In this document: piece after piece, positions 41,483 to 50,582 of the stretch
Layout of the letters: each line of letters opens with the position of its first letter
Numbering within the stretch: the first letter of the stretch is position 1
Assembly (NCBI RefSeq): GCF_000355805.1
Contig: NZ_CM001837.1
Location: 1,375,408 to 1,439,407 of the forward strand
Length of the DNA stretch: 64,000 bases
Source of the DNA: Dokdonia sp. PRO95
Lineage (GTDB): Bacteria; Bacteroidota; Bacteroidia; Flavobacteriales; Flavobacteriaceae
Reading direction: 5' to 3'
Notes under the pieces: model-generated
Databases searched by the model: none
Told to the model about the DNA's origin: nothing
What the model saw: only the letters and a program-made list of their open reading frames with translations
Translations under genes and position numbers: made by a program

Positions 41483-42039
41483 ACTAAAAGTGTATTTATA
41501 GATTCGGTAGCAGTTACCATTCTTTCTGGAACGGTCCCTTTTACAAGAATAAATGGTTTTTTATATTTCTCTAAGTTATGTTTAAAATAATTAAACATTT
41601 CCTCTCTTCTTTCTGGGCGATCTCTTAAGTCATCTTGCTCCCAAGGAGTATCTATGTACGTTAAAAGATACAAATCATATGTGTTTTCCAATGCCATTTT
41701 CTCTAATAATTCTGGACACCAGCCATTATAATAAGCCTCGCTATATGTTTTTGTAGTGAGTAAATCAGTATCGCAAATAACAAGATTTGTGGCATTTTTT
41801 ATAGCAGTATTCTCTAGTTTAATTTGGCCTTTGGCTATCGGTAACAAATCCATTGGTCTACATATCTTTTGCTCTGTGTCCCATAAATCTTGAAGATATT
41901 GTCTTGCATATTCGGGAACTAGGGGTGCGCTGTAATGCTGAGCTAGCTTTCGCGAAAGCGTACTTTTACCACTACTTTCTGGTCCAATAAGGCAAACTCT
42001 TATGCAATTACTGCTGACTTGTCTAAGTTCTTCTTCCAT
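41479..42039 (-). CDS. NadR-like nucleotide kinase (ribosylnicotinamide kinase type)
   Basis: The protein has 186 residues with a P-loop GPESSGKST (19-27). LVPEYARQYL, ICDTDLLTTK and the lid DDLRDRPERRE match the kinase domain of NadR, which phosphorylates nicotinamide riboside. It overlaps the pnuC gene by 40 bases, which fits uptake plus phosphorylation of nicotinamide riboside. Its palindrome variant at 41945 lies in the P-loop region (STLSRKLAQ), so the repeat is read right next to an essential motif. Confidence 0.85.
   Translation of the reverse strand: MEEELRQVSSNCIRVCLIGPESSGKSTLSRKLAQHYSAPLVPEYARQYLQDLWDTEQKICRPMDLLPIAKGQIKLENTAIKNATNLVICDTDLLTTKTYSEAYYNGWCPELLEKMALENTYDLYLLTYIDTPWEQDDLRDRPERREEMFNYFKHNLEKYKKPFILVKGTVPERMVTATESINTLLV
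41945..41960. repeat. Palindrome copy in the NadR-like kinase gene
   Basis: Perfect 14-base core with first base A; read as LSRKL next to the P-loop. Confidence 0.95.
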
Positions 42040-42632
42040 GCTAAATATCCAAAAATGGCAATAATAGTGAGTGCAAAATATAAAATACTGCTGAAAGTGA
42101 GTCCCTTATAAAAATAAAGGGGTACGGTTATAATGTCACCTATGATCCAGTATATCCAGTTTTCAATCTTCCGTCTAGCCATAAGCCACATGCCTACAAA
42201 AAAGATTCCTGTAGTTATCATATCTACGTAAGATGTCCAATGTTCAATTTTATCAAAAATGATATATACGACATACACAAAAATCGCAGATGTAATAAAA
42301 ATCACTACAGAGAGGAGGTGTTCCTTTCTAGTAGCACTCGTAATAGGAGTAACCGCGACACCGTCTACTTTTTGTGTCCAGATGTACCATCCATAAACAC
42401 TCATAATGAAGTAGTATCCATTAATCATCATGTCTCCCAGTAGTCCCCATTTGAGAAGTAGATACACAAAGATTGCTGTACAAATCATTCCTGTAGGAAA
42501 AACGAGAACGTTATTTCGTTTTGAATAGACTACAGATGCGATTGTAAATACGGCAGCTATAAGTTCTAATACAATATCTAAGGTGTCGTATGTGGCGTAC
42601 TGGCCAAAAAGGAAATCAAAAATCTGCGACAT
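42000..42632 (-). CDS. pnuC: PnuC family vitamin transporter
   Basis: The protein has 210 residues with about seven membrane helices. WGLLGDMMINGYYFIMSVYGWYIW and GIFFVGMWLMARRKIENWIYW match the PnuC family of inner-membrane carriers. PnuC moves nicotinamide riboside; the near-identical PnuT group moves thiamine. The kinase downstream favours nicotinamide riboside, whereas the thiamine-binding protein upstream favours thiamine. Seventeen bases overlap with that upstream gene. Confidence 0.9.
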   Translation of the reverse strand: MSQIFDFLFGQYATYDTLDIVLELIAAVFTIASVVYSKRNNVLVFPTGMICTAIFVYLLLKWGLLGDMMINGYYFIMSVYGWYIWTQKVDGVAVTPITSATRKEHLLSVVIFITSAIFVYVVYIIFDKIEHWTSYVDMITTGIFFVGMWLMARRKIENWIYWIIGDIITVPLYFYKGLTFSSILYFALTIIAIFGYLAWKKNLDKSAVIA

Positions 42633-42876
42633 AATCAGAGCGATCTGTTTTTACAATTTTAATATAAAATAGACCGATGCCTATTTCCTCAAAGCTACGC
42701 TTCATTTCTTTAGTAAGTGTAGTCATCACCTTGTCATAGTCCCCATATACTTGAGTAGCAAGAGGATTTTCTATAATGGTAAGGCCAGAGTCGCGTAGTC
42801 GCTTTATAAATGCAATGATATACATTTCATAATCATTTTGTAGCGGACTAAAAGTAAGATCTACAGAGATTTGCAT
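42616..42876 (-). CDS. YkoF/MTH1187-type thiamine-binding protein
   Basis: The protein has 86 residues. ISVDLTFSPLQNDYEM, ENPLATQVYGDYDKVM and LTKEMKRSFEE match the small thiamine-binding family (former DUF77), which folds like half of YkoF. It has no signal peptide and should be cytosolic. It overlaps pnuC by 17 bases. Family assignment is by eye. Confidence 0.7.
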   Translation of the reverse strand: MQISVDLTFSPLQNDYEMYIIAFIKRLRDSGLTIIENPLATQVYGDYDKVMTTLTKEMKRSFEEIGIGLFYIKIVKTDRSDYVADF

Positions 42877-42881
42877 AGTTA

Positions 42882-43841
42882 TTATTCTTGATAAACGTGC
42901 AGTAATGCACCCATTCCATAATTTACATTTCCAGTTTTTACTAGAGCCGAATGCTCATTGTACGTACGGTCAAATACTTGCCATTTTTTATCATTAAAGA
43001 ATACCCTTCTTACATATGTTTTTTGTGATGGCAATTCATTTGTAAATGGTAATAAAGGTCTAAAAGTAACAGATACCTTTTGAATTCCTCTAGGAGTTTC
43101 AATTTCATTATATTTTTTAGTCTGTATGAGCTTTCCTTGTTTATCTGCATATCCTAGCACTTGTAAGGAGGCAAAAATCCCGTCTTTAGGAATAAAGATT
43201 TGATATTTATCTATATCGAGTTCGTACATCTCATCATCTTGCTCGCTTACGCGAAAAACAATATCCCTATGGATTACAGGTGTTCCAGGCAGTCCATTTT
43301 CGTTCTTATAAAACTGAATGCGAAACAAGGTAGAGAATTTCATATTGCCCTTCTTGCGAAATTCCTTTTCTGAGTTTATAGGAATCCATAGTTGTGCAAT
43401 TTTTGACGATTTACCATCTTCACGTTCAAAAAATACAGCCACCTCACTTTCTACAGTAGGAAGCCAGCAGTTGTAATAATTAGTGTGTGTAGTCTCCTTG
43501 TATTTTTTCTTCTTGTATTTACCTTTCTTTTCTGCAGTAACGATAACTTCAGAAAGTAAGCTAGCCTCTGGGGTTAGATATATTTTGTTTGGTAAACTGG
43601 CGGCAGCAAAAGCTTGTTCCTTAAAACCTATGGCCGAGATGTATAAACTGTCAATGTCCTTATATTTTGAGCTAATAAAAGTAAACTCACCAACATCGCC
43701 TGCAAATGTCCCCCTTCCATCACCAAAGGAAATAGTAGCAAAGGATACGGGTGTTTTTGATACCGCATCTATTACGTAGGTCGTTTGACCTAGTAGTTGT
43801 GTTGTGATGAGAATCGTTATTAGATAAATGATATGTTTCAT
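42882..43841 (-). CDS. CarboxypepD_reg-like exported protein
   Basis: The protein has 319 residues with a signal peptide ending near TTQLLGQ. A carboxypeptidase-regulatory-like beta domain (VIDAVSKTPVSFATISFGDGRGTFAGD, about 24-105) is followed by SEVIVTAEKKGKYKKK, then a domain of about 200 residues I do not recognise. It has no barrel, so it is a periplasmic or surface protein. It lies 5 bases before the thiamine-binding gene and may share its transcript. Function unknown. Confidence 0.75.
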   Translation of the reverse strand: MKHIIYLITILITTQLLGQTTYVIDAVSKTPVSFATISFGDGRGTFAGDVGEFTFISSKYKDIDSLYISAIGFKEQAFAAASLPNKIYLTPEASLLSEVIVTAEKKGKYKKKKYKETTHTNYYNCWLPTVESEVAVFFEREDGKSSKIAQLWIPINSEKEFRKKGNMKFSTLFRIQFYKNENGLPGTPVIHRDIVFRVSEQDDEMYELDIDKYQIFIPKDGIFASLQVLGYADKQGKLIQTKKYNEIETPRGIQKVSVTFRPLLPFTNELPSQKTYVRRVFFNDKKWQVFDRTYNEHSALVKTGNVNYGMGALLHVYQE

Positions 43842-43861
43842 AAGGATGATTTAATATTCAA

Positions 43862-44575
43862 TTAGCAGTCATTCCATGAGTTCTCTTCAAAAGCTGTGCC
43901 TATAACGACCATTGTTGCCCCAGCCTCATATGCCAGCTCCATTTGCATAGAATTTCTAATACCTCCGCCCACGATTACTGGAATGTTGAGTGTATCACAA
44001 ACAGCTTTGATAATTGAAGGTTTTACTGCGGTTTTTGCACCACTCCCTGCTTCTAGATAGATACATTTTTTACCCAAATATTGTCCAGCAAGTGCCGTGT
44101 CTACTATGCGTTCTGTGTCATCTTGTGACATTGGGCTCGTCTTGCTCACTCGTTGCACCGCGGTTACAGATCCGCCGTCTATGAGTAAATATCCAGTAGG
44201 GATCACCTCAAGCTTGCTTTGTTGTACTGCTCTTGCAGCTTTGGTTTGCTGGCCTATTAAAAATTCGGCATTATCACCAGAAAGTAGTGATAAGAATAAT
44301 ATTGCGTCTGCATCTGGAGTAACCTGATTGTAATTTCCAGGAAACAGAATAATGGGTAATGCTGTTTCGGCCTTTAGAAGTTGGACCACAGTTGCTGTTT
44401 TAAGTGCTGGATCTGTACTTCCGCCTATAAAAATGTGAGTTGTAGTGGTGGGTATTTTTTTCAAGTACGCTTTCGCGAAAGCGGGATCCAGTTCAAACTT
44501 ATCTGGATCTATAAGAATTGCGAGTAGCTTAACGCCTTTGTCTCTGTTGTGTATTATCTGGGAGTATATAGTCAC
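43862..44575 (-). CDS. Phosphoglycerol geranylgeranyltransferase (GGGP synthase)
   Basis: About 238 residues. KLLAILIDPDKF, FIGGSTDP, LFPGNYNQVTPDADAILFLSLLSG, YLEAGSGAKTAV and VIVGGGIRN are the phosphate- and prenyl-binding motifs of GGGP synthase, a TIM-barrel enzyme that makes ether-type lipid precursors and is usual in Flavobacteriaceae. The longer frame would begin at 44602 with a TTG; I chose a GTG at 44575 because other family members start about there (VTIYSQII). A palindrome at 44468 is read as AFAKA. Confidence 0.9.
   Translation of the reverse strand: MTIYSQIIHNRDKGVKLLAILIDPDKFELDPAFAKAYLKKIPTTTTHIFIGGSTDPALKTATVVQLLKAETALPIILFPGNYNQVTPDADAILFLSLLSGDNAEFLIGQQTKAARAVQQSKLEVIPTGYLLIDGGSVTAVQRVSKTSPMSQDDTERIVDTALAGQYLGKKCIYLEAGSGAKTAVKPSIIKAVCDTLNIPVIVGGGIRNSMQMELAYEAGATMVVIGTAFEENSWNDC
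44468..44483. repeat. Palindrome copy in the GGGP synthase gene
   Basis: Perfect 16-mer, read as AFAKA. Confidence 0.95.
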
Positions 44576-44618
44576 CACACGAAGGTAGGAATTGAAGTAC
44601 AAAGAATGCTATTCATTA

Positions 44619-45242
44619 TTAATAACCGTAGACACAGGTAAATCCCTCGAACTCCATAAAGGTGAGATCATAGGTGGAGATTGCGCCTTTATAATTTACC
44701 GTGGCTGTAGTCTTGGCATCATCAAAATTAAAATCTGCTACATCTATATGCTTTAAAAAGCTCAGTCCTTCTTGAGCATAGAGTTTATAAAGTGATTCCT
44801 TTGCTCCCCATACAATGGTGAGTTTGCGCATGCGAGCATCTGCATTAGTAAGTGTGTAGTATTCTTCTATAGGTGTAAATTTATGAGCAATGCGCAAGAT
44901 TTTGTCGCGTTGTTTTTCTATATCAATACCCACAGGTTGATCACTCACAATAATGGCAGTAAAGGTGTAGCTGTGTGTTATAGAAATATGCTTTCCATCG
45001 TGTAGATGTGGTTTTCCATTCTTATCGTAATATAAATCAAAGTCTGTGTATCCAGCTTCGGCTAGGAGGTGGCGTATACTCATGAAGCCCCTTTGGTGAA
45101 GCTCAGACTTCATTCCTTGTAGTCTATTCTGGCAATGATCTGTAAGTTTTATATTTCGCGAAAGCGTAGTAATATCTTCCTCAATCTTCCAAATATAGAC
45201 TGTTGTACTCGAGCTAACTGTTATCGTTTTGTAAAGAGGCAT
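44619..45242 (-). CDS. 4'-phosphopantetheinyl transferase
   Basis: The protein has 207 residues. Motifs of the Sfp/AcpS superfamily are present: [22 protein letters not shown] and [11 protein letters not shown]. It moves phosphopantetheine from coenzyme A to carrier proteins; in this group it may serve fatty acid or flexirubin-type synthesis. It lies 16 bases before the GGGP synthase frame and diverges from ahcY. A half palindrome at 45154 is read as LSRN. Confidence 0.93.
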   Translation of the reverse strand: MPLYKTITVSSSTTVYIWKIEEDITTLSRNIKLTDHCQNRLQGMKSELHQRGFMSIRHLLAEAGYTDFDLYYDKNGKPHLHDGKHISITHSYTFTAIIVSDQPVGIDIEKQRDKILRIAHKFTPIEEYYTLTNADARMRKLTIVWGAKESLYKLYAQEGLSFLKHIDVADFNFDDAKTTATVNYKGAISTYDLTFMEFEGFTCVYGY

Positions 45243-45313
45243 CGATTAAAAGGTTTTCTGTAAGGTATTGCGTAAATTTGCCACTGCTAAGAAATAAGCT
45301 AAATATACAAATT

Positions 45314-46630
45314 ATGAGCACAAAGACAGTACCGTACGTACCGTACAAAGTAAAAGATATTTCCCTAGCGGGTTGGGGACGCAAAGAGATCGAACTTGCA
45401 GAGGCAGAGATGCCTGGGCTTATGTCTCTACGTGAGGAGTATGGAGATGAGCAGCCGCTTAAAGGTGCTCGTATCGCAGGATGTCTGCATATGACAATAC
45501 AAACAGCTGTATTGATTGAAACATTAAAAGCACTAGGAGCAGAGGTGACTTGGTCTTCTTGTAATATATTTTCTACGCAAGATCAGGCTGCTGCAGCAAT
45601 TGCAGATGCTGGTATCCCAGTATATGCTTGGAAAGGAATGAATGAAGAAGAATTTGACTGGTGTATCGAGCAAACACTTTTCTTTGGAGAAGATCGTAAG
45701 CCATTAAATATGATTCTTGATGATGGAGGAGATCTTACTAATATGGTATTAGATCGTTACCCAGAACTTGCAAAAGATATCAAAGGACTTTCTGAAGAAA
45801 CTACAACGGGTGTACACCGTCTTTACGAGCGTGTAAAGAATGGAACGTTACCTATGCCAGCTATAAACGTAAATGACTCTGTAACTAAGTCTAAGTTTGA
45901 TAACAAATACGGATGTCGTGAGAGTGCGGTAGATGCTATACGTCGTGCTACAGATACTATGCTTGCTGGAAAGCGTGTGGTAGTATGTGGATACGGTGAC
46001 GTAGGTAAAGGAACAGCAGCATCTTTTAAAGGAGCTGGATCTATCGTTACAGTAACAGAAATCGATCCTATCTGTGCGCTTCAAGCTGCAATGGATGGTT
46101 TTGAAGTTAAGAAACTAGAAAACGTAGTAGGTAATGCAGATATCGTTATCACAACTACAGGAAACAAAGACATCATACGTGGTGAGCACTTTGAGGCAAT
46201 GCGTGATAAAGTAATCGTTTGTAACATAGGTCACTTTGATAATGAGATCGATATGGCTTGGTTAAACGGTAACCACGGCGCTACAAAAGATGAGATCAAA
46301 CCTCAAGTAGATAAGTATACTATAGATGGTAAAGATATTATCGTTCTTGCAGAAGGTCGTCTTGTAAACTTAGGTTGTGCAACTGGTCACCCTAGTTTTG
46401 TAATGAGTAACTCATTTACAAACCAGACACTAGCGCAAATCGAGCTTTGGAACAATAGCGAGAAGTACAATAACGAAGTTTATATGCTTCCTAAGCACCT
46501 AGATGAAAAAGTAGCAGCATTGCACTTATCAAGACTAGGAGCAGAGCTAGAAACACTTTCTAAAGATCAAGCAGATTACATCGGTGTGACAGTAGAAGGA
46601 CCATTTAAGCCTGAATACTACAGATACTAA
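45314..46630 (+). CDS. ahcY: Adenosylhomocysteinase
   Basis: The protein has 438 residues from the ATG at 45314 ([13 protein letters not shown]). The NAD site GYGDVGKG and segments [14 protein letters not shown] and GHFDNEIDM identify SAH hydrolase, which splits S-adenosylhomocysteine. A -7 box TAAATTTG lies at 45273-45280, so an upstream ATG at 45278 would lie inside the promoter and was rejected. A palindrome-like element (46661) and a terminator follow. Confidence 0.98.
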   Translation: MSTKTVPYVPYKVKDISLAGWGRKEIELAEAEMPGLMSLREEYGDEQPLKGARIAGCLHMTIQTAVLIETLKALGAEVTWSSCNIFSTQDQAAAAIADAGIPVYAWKGMNEEEFDWCIEQTLFFGEDRKPLNMILDDGGDLTNMVLDRYPELAKDIKGLSEETTTGVHRLYERVKNGTLPMPAINVNDSVTKSKFDNKYGCRESAVDAIRRATDTMLAGKRVVVCGYGDVGKGTAASFKGAGSIVTVTEIDPICALQAAMDGFEVKKLENVVGNADIVITTTGNKDIIRGEHFEAMRDKVIVCNIGHFDNEIDMAWLNGNHGATKDEIKPQVDKYTIDGKDIIVLAEGRLVNLGCATGHPSFVMSNSFTNQTLAQIELWNNSEKYNNEVYMLPKHLDEKVAALHLSRLGAELETLSKDQADYIGVTVEGPFKPEYYRY

Positions 46631-46687
46631 GAGAGAGTCGCATAGACGGAACAATTTTTTCGCTTTCGCGAAAATGTTAAATATAAG

Positions 46688-46710
46688 AACCCACGCCTAT
46701 AGCGTGGGTT
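46688..46710 (+). terminator. ahcY terminator
   Basis: AACCCACGC and GCGTGGGTT are perfect arms with a five-base loop, followed by eight T. Confidence 0.95.
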
Positions 46711-46746
46711 TTTTTTGTTGTTAATTCTGAAGAAATCTAGTTTCTT

Positions 46747-47625
46747 TTACTGCTTCACTAATGTAAGCTCTGCCTTTTCGCCTGTTTTAAGACTAGTTCT
46801 TGTAGTGATTAGACTCATACCATCTTGTATTTCTACCTTAACCGTGTTAGGGGCAGAGGTCCCTTCTGTAAGAGCTTCCACGCGCACGACGGTTGTTTCT
46901 TTTGTAATGGTGATTGGTATTTGCTTTTTAGCTCTTTCTATTGAGTAATCTTCTAGTACAAGTACATCATCTACATAAAGGTTTATGCGATCATCATCTA
47001 CTTTACCGGAGTCATAAATAGAAATCACAACATTCTTAGTTTTAGCAAAAACGTTGAGGTTTTCGTTTTTTCTCACGATACTCATGGTAAGCGTGTCTAC
47101 AGAACGTTTTGCCGAAATTCGATCTTTTAATTCTTGACTTACCTTTTTAGATTTTTGAATCTTTCTGTCTAGCTTGGCAATTCTAGCTTGTGCTTCTTCT
47201 GTAGCAGACATGATAAGCATCCCGTCTAGGCAAGAGCTCTTGTCTGGATATAGTCCTTTAAAATCACCGCTAAAAGCTTTGTTATTTTCAAGTTTTCTCA
47301 TTTTACCTTCAAAGTTTATGAGACACATGTCTACTTCACCTAGTGGAGATTTTGTGTACACAATATCATATTCGGCAAAGGAGAATAGTTTGTTTTCACT
47401 ATCATAAATTCCTTTAATGTTAGACTTTGTTTCATGCTTGCCGCCTAGATCTGCCATAGAGTATCCTTGCACCCTACCATCTATTTCTTCAAAGGCTAGT
47501 TTGTAAGATATAAAAGCTGTGTCATTAAGTTTTATTACGCCCATATATTCATAAGCAGTAAGTTGGCCGTAAGCAGTTGCTGCGAGCAGGAAATATGTAA
47601 AAAAGAGAATTCTTCGAAAGTACAT
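46747..47625 (-). CDS. Exported protein of unknown function
   Basis: The protein has 292 residues with a signal peptide ending near ATAYGQL. The N-terminal half is beta-rich with YSMADLGG and FEGKMRK; the middle (about 140-175) is a charged helix (EEAQARIAKLDRKIQKSKKV); the C-terminal half again looks like a beta-sandwich, with VVISIYDSGKVDDDRINLYVD. No family recognised. It likely acts in the periplasm. It diverges from the TM2 gene. Confidence 0.6.
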   Translation of the reverse strand: MYFRRILFFTYFLLAATAYGQLTAYEYMGVIKLNDTAFISYKLAFEEIDGRVQGYSMADLGGKHETKSNIKGIYDSENKLFSFAEYDIVYTKSPLGEVDMCLINFEGKMRKLENNKAFSGDFKGLYPDKSSCLDGMLIMSATEEAQARIAKLDRKIQKSKKVSQELKDRISAKRSVDTLTMSIVRKNENLNVFAKTKNVVISIYDSGKVDDDRINLYVDDVLVLEDYSIERAKKQIPITITKETTVVRVEALTEGTSAPNTVKVEIQDGMSLITTRTSLKTGEKAELTLVKQ

Positions 47626-47675
47626 AGCTGTTTTTTAGGTAATTTAGTTAGGTCTAATAAAAACAAAACCAAACT

Positions 47676-48020
47676 ATGAGACTCAAAATTACACTATTAT
47701 TTGCGTTTGTAATCCTTGCCGTTACAAATACCTATGCTGGATTTCCAGTACAGAGAACAGCAGTTGCTGCCGTAAACGGAGTAACACTTACTGAGGATGA
47801 TCAAGCAGAGGTGCTTACTTCTCCTGCAGCAGTAGAGGCAGACCGCCAGCTAGTAGCTATCTTATTATGGTTATTCTTAGGAGGTTTTGCAGCACACAGA
47901 TGGTACTTAGGAAGCCCAATAGGCTGGAACATCTTATTTATTCTTACAGCAGGTTTCTTTGTTGTAGGTTGGATAATTGATGGTATTGAGATCCTTACGG
48001 GTAGCTATCCTGGGCTGTAA
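47676..48020 (+). CDS. TM2 domain protein
   Basis: The protein has 114 residues. A signal peptide or first helix (about 1-21) is followed by a short linker, then a TM2 domain: two helices joined by a tight turn with the motif GGFAAHRWYLG (about 68-78). TM2 proteins are small membrane proteins of unknown role in bacteria. A terminator follows. Confidence 0.88.
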   Translation: MRLKITLLFAFVILAVTNTYAGFPVQRTAVAAVNGVTLTEDDQAEVLTSPAAVEADRQLVAILLWLFLGGFAAHRWYLGSPIGWNILFILTAGFFVVGWIIDGIEILTGSYPGL

Positions 48021-48038
48021 CAAAAGCTTAGTATATAG

Positions 48039-48065
48039 AAAAACCTCTCCAAGTGAGAGGTTTTT
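48039..48065 (+). terminator. TM2 gene terminator
   Basis: AAAAACCTCTC and GAGAGGTTTTT pair around a five-base loop, followed by more T. Confidence 0.92.
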
Positions 48066-48100
48066 TTATGCGTAAATAATGGGTTTTAATGGTGATGGTA

Positions 48101-48116
48101 CGCTTTCGCGAAAGCG
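48101..48116. repeat. Intergenic palindrome between the TM2 and Lrp genes
   Basis: Perfect 16-mer, between two convergent genes, 36 bases after a terminator. Confidence 0.95.
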
Positions 48117-48123
48117 TAAAAAA

Positions 48124-48594
48124 TTAGATTTTAATCTGTCTGTCTATTTGTTGATCAAGCGAGATAAAGGTTTCAGTACGTGATACACCGTCTATCGCTT
48201 GAATTTTTTTATTGAGTAGATTCATTAAATCCTCGTTATTCTTGCAGAGAATTTTGATAAGAACAGACCAGTTTCCAGTAGTGTAATGACATTCTATCAC
48301 CTCAGGAATGTCTTTAAGTTGTCGTACTGCTCTTGCATTATTTGCAGCTCTATCAAGATATACTCCTATAAAAGCTTGTGTGCGATAGCCTAGCACTTTT
48401 GGGTCTATAATAAATTTAGAGCCAGCTATAAGTCCAGACTTCTCTAGCTTGCGTAAACGCTGGTGTATGGCAGCTCCAGAAATCCCCACCTTACGAGCAA
48501 TCTCAAGAATGGGCTTGCGTGCATCTTCCATGAGTTGGCGCAAGATTATCTTGTCAATACCATCTATAATAAGTTCGTCTTTTACTATTTTCAT
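48124..48594 (-). CDS. Lrp/AsnC family transcription regulator
   Basis: The protein has 156 residues. N-terminal helix-turn-helix (ILEIARKVGISGAAIHQRLRKLEKSGLI, shown only in part here: GISGAAIHQRLRKL) and C-terminal RAM-type ligand domain (VIECHYTTGNWSVLIKI). It lies beside a saccharopine dehydrogenase gene in the same direction, downstream of it, so it may control lysine or another amino acid pathway. Ligand unknown. Confidence 0.92.
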   Translation of the reverse strand: MKIVKDELIIDGIDKIILRQLMEDARKPILEIARKVGISGAAIHQRLRKLEKSGLIAGSKFIIDPKVLGYRTQAFIGVYLDRAANNARAVRQLKDIPEVIECHYTTGNWSVLIKILCKNNEDLMNLLNKKIQAIDGVSRTETFISLDQQIDRQIKI

Positions 48595-48666
48595 CTCAAG
48601 AAGGTTCTATATTGAAACTACAAGATATATAAATAGTTATAAACTGTAATTCAATTTTTAAAAAGG

Positions 48667-50037
48667 TTATCCGCCTACGATATCTGGATTATAACCTAGA
48701 TAGTCAACCTCGTACTCCTTAAAAGTAATGCCGTAGTCTTCCAGTTCTTTTAGAATAGGCTCGTAGACTTCCTTTTTGATAGGGAGTTGTACTCCAGGTG
48801 TAGTGATCTCTCCGTTGAGAATGCGTAAGGTGGCCATTGCTACTGGCAAGCCTACTGTTCTTGCCATTGCGGTTTCTACTTGATCTTCTCCTATGTTTAC
48901 CATAGTTGCATCAATCTGCTTGCGCTTACCATCAAGCTCATAGCCAAATTTATGATACATCACAATCATGTCCTTATCTTCTGGAGCTAGTGTCCACTTG
49001 TCTTCTAGGATGCGTTGTAATGCTTGAGCAGGAGTTGCGTTTGTAAGCCCTATTTTTTTATTGGCATTAAAAAGATCAAGCTCTAATAGTTTGTCCCAGA
49101 GTAAATCGTCTTGATCGATCTTGAGGTAGTGACGCAGTTTTAACTCTACCGAATCTGTAGGGGAGTAGGGTAAAAATAAATTTACATAATCACGGTAACT
49201 CATTTGCTCTGTGTTTTCTAGTTGATAACTATCATCTGTCATACCTAGGAGTACAAACATTTGCCAAGCTCTAGAAAAGCCAACTCTACGTATGGTGCCA
49301 CGATACAGTGTAGGGATGTCATCGAGACCATATACAGAGCGATACTTAAGAGAATTACGATTTGCATATCCTTCAAAACGACCGTGACCTTCTATCTGTA
49401 AAAATTCTGTACGTCTAAAAAGGCGTTGATATGGGATATACTTGTAAGTGCCTTCCTGTATGAATTCGGCAGCGCCACCTTGCCCTGCGAGAACTACATT
49501 ACGAGGGTTCCAAGTAAATTTATAGTTCCATAGATTAGTGTCGCTTTCTGGAGCCACAAGACCACCTGTAAAAGACTCAAAAAGAATCATCTTTCCTCCC
49601 TTATCGCGTATGCGATCTATAACCTGCATCGCACTCATATGATCAATGCCTGGGTCTAGACCTATTTCATTCATAAATACAAGCCCTTTCTCTTTTACAG
49701 AGGCATCAAGAGCTTGCATCTCGTCAGAAATATAAGATGCAGTTACCATAGACTTTTCAAAAGTGACGCAGTCTCTAGCAACCTCAATATGGAAACGCGC
49801 AGGAAGCATAGAGATTACTATAGTTGCTGCCTTGATAGCCTGCTCACGTTCTTCCTTGTTAAATACATCAAGGCGTATTGCAGTAGCATTTTTATGATTA
49901 TTGATGAGTTTTTGAGCATTCTCTATAGAGATGTCGCCCACGGTAATTTGTAAATCTTCTGTGTCAGATTTAGAAAGTAGGTAGTTAACGAGTTGGCTCG
50001 TGGATTTTCCAGCGCCTATAACGAGAATCTTTCGCAT
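48667..50037 (-). CDS. Saccharopine dehydrogenase family protein
   Basis: The protein has 456 residues. The N-terminal Rossmann motif GAGKSTSQLVNYLL, MNEIGLDPGIDHMSA and the C-terminal domain match the glutamate-forming saccharopine dehydrogenase group (Lys9 type). It acts in lysine breakdown or synthesis, using NAD(P). It diverges from the DUF423 gene. The adjacent Lrp/AsnC regulator supports an amino acid role. Confidence 0.9.
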   Translation of the reverse strand: MRKILVIGAGKSTSQLVNYLLSKSDTEDLQITVGDISIENAQKLINNHKNATAIRLDVFNKEEREQAIKAATIVISMLPARFHIEVARDCVTFEKSMVTASYISDEMQALDASVKEKGLVFMNEIGLDPGIDHMSAMQVIDRIRDKGGKMILFESFTGGLVAPESDTNLWNYKFTWNPRNVVLAGQGGAAEFIQEGTYKYIPYQRLFRRTEFLQIEGHGRFEGYANRNSLKYRSVYGLDDIPTLYRGTIRRVGFSRAWQMFVLLGMTDDSYQLENTEQMSYRDYVNLFLPYSPTDSVELKLRHYLKIDQDDLLWDKLLELDLFNANKKIGLTNATPAQALQRILEDKWTLAPEDKDMIVMYHKFGYELDGKRKQIDATMVNIGEDQVETAMARTVGLPVAMATLRILNGEITTPGVQLPIKKEVYEPILKELEDYGITFKEYEVDYLGYNPDIVGG

Positions 50038-50127
50038 GGGTAGTTAGTTTTGTAATTTTGTATGAGAGTTCAAATTGAATTCTGCTGGTCTAAAGTACGG
50101 TTTTGGACCACATCTTAAACAAATAGC

Positions 50128-50508
50128 ATGGATAAAAAATTAAGACTCACAGGTGGGATTTTTGGACTGACAGCAGTTATTATAGGAGCATTTGGTGCTC
50201 ATGGTCTTGAGAAAGTACTCGATGCATCTGCGATTGCGACTTTTGAGACGGGTGTAAAGTATCAAATGTACCATGCCTTATTGCTGTTGCTTATTCCAGT
50301 TTTCGCTTTAAGCGAAAAAACGAAAAAAACAGTATGGGTGCTGCTATTGCTAGGTGTTTTGTTCTTTTCGGGTTCTATATACGGGCTGGCAACCAATGAA
50401 TTAACATCTTTTGATTTTACTAAAATCGCTCTCATCACCCCTATAGGTGGTACTTTGCTCATTGTTAGTTGGCTTTTGATAGTTATACATTTCATAAAAT
50501 CCAAATAA
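50128..50508 (+). CDS. DUF423 membrane protein
   Basis: The protein has 126 residues with four membrane helices and the family motif AFGAHGLEKVLD, followed by FETGVKYQMYHALLL. It belongs to DUF423 (YgdD-like), conserved inner-membrane proteins of unknown function. The alternative palindrome TTTTCGCTTTAAGCG lies inside at about 50300, read as FALS. Confidence 0.9.
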   Translation: MDKKLRLTGGIFGLTAVIIGAFGAHGLEKVLDASAIATFETGVKYQMYHALLLLLIPVFALSEKTKKTVWVLLLLGVLFFSGSIYGLATNELTSFDFTKIALITPIGGTLLIVSWLLIVIHFIKSK

Positions 50509-50582
50509 AACAGCGAAAACGTTATAGTGCTGAGCAAAGTCTTACTACTTTTGTGATCTAAAACAACACAAAACTCATTGTT

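Noticed and set aside
45278-45313. Upstream start for AhcY
   Set aside because: It overlaps the TAAATTTG promoter box; the family starts close to 45314.
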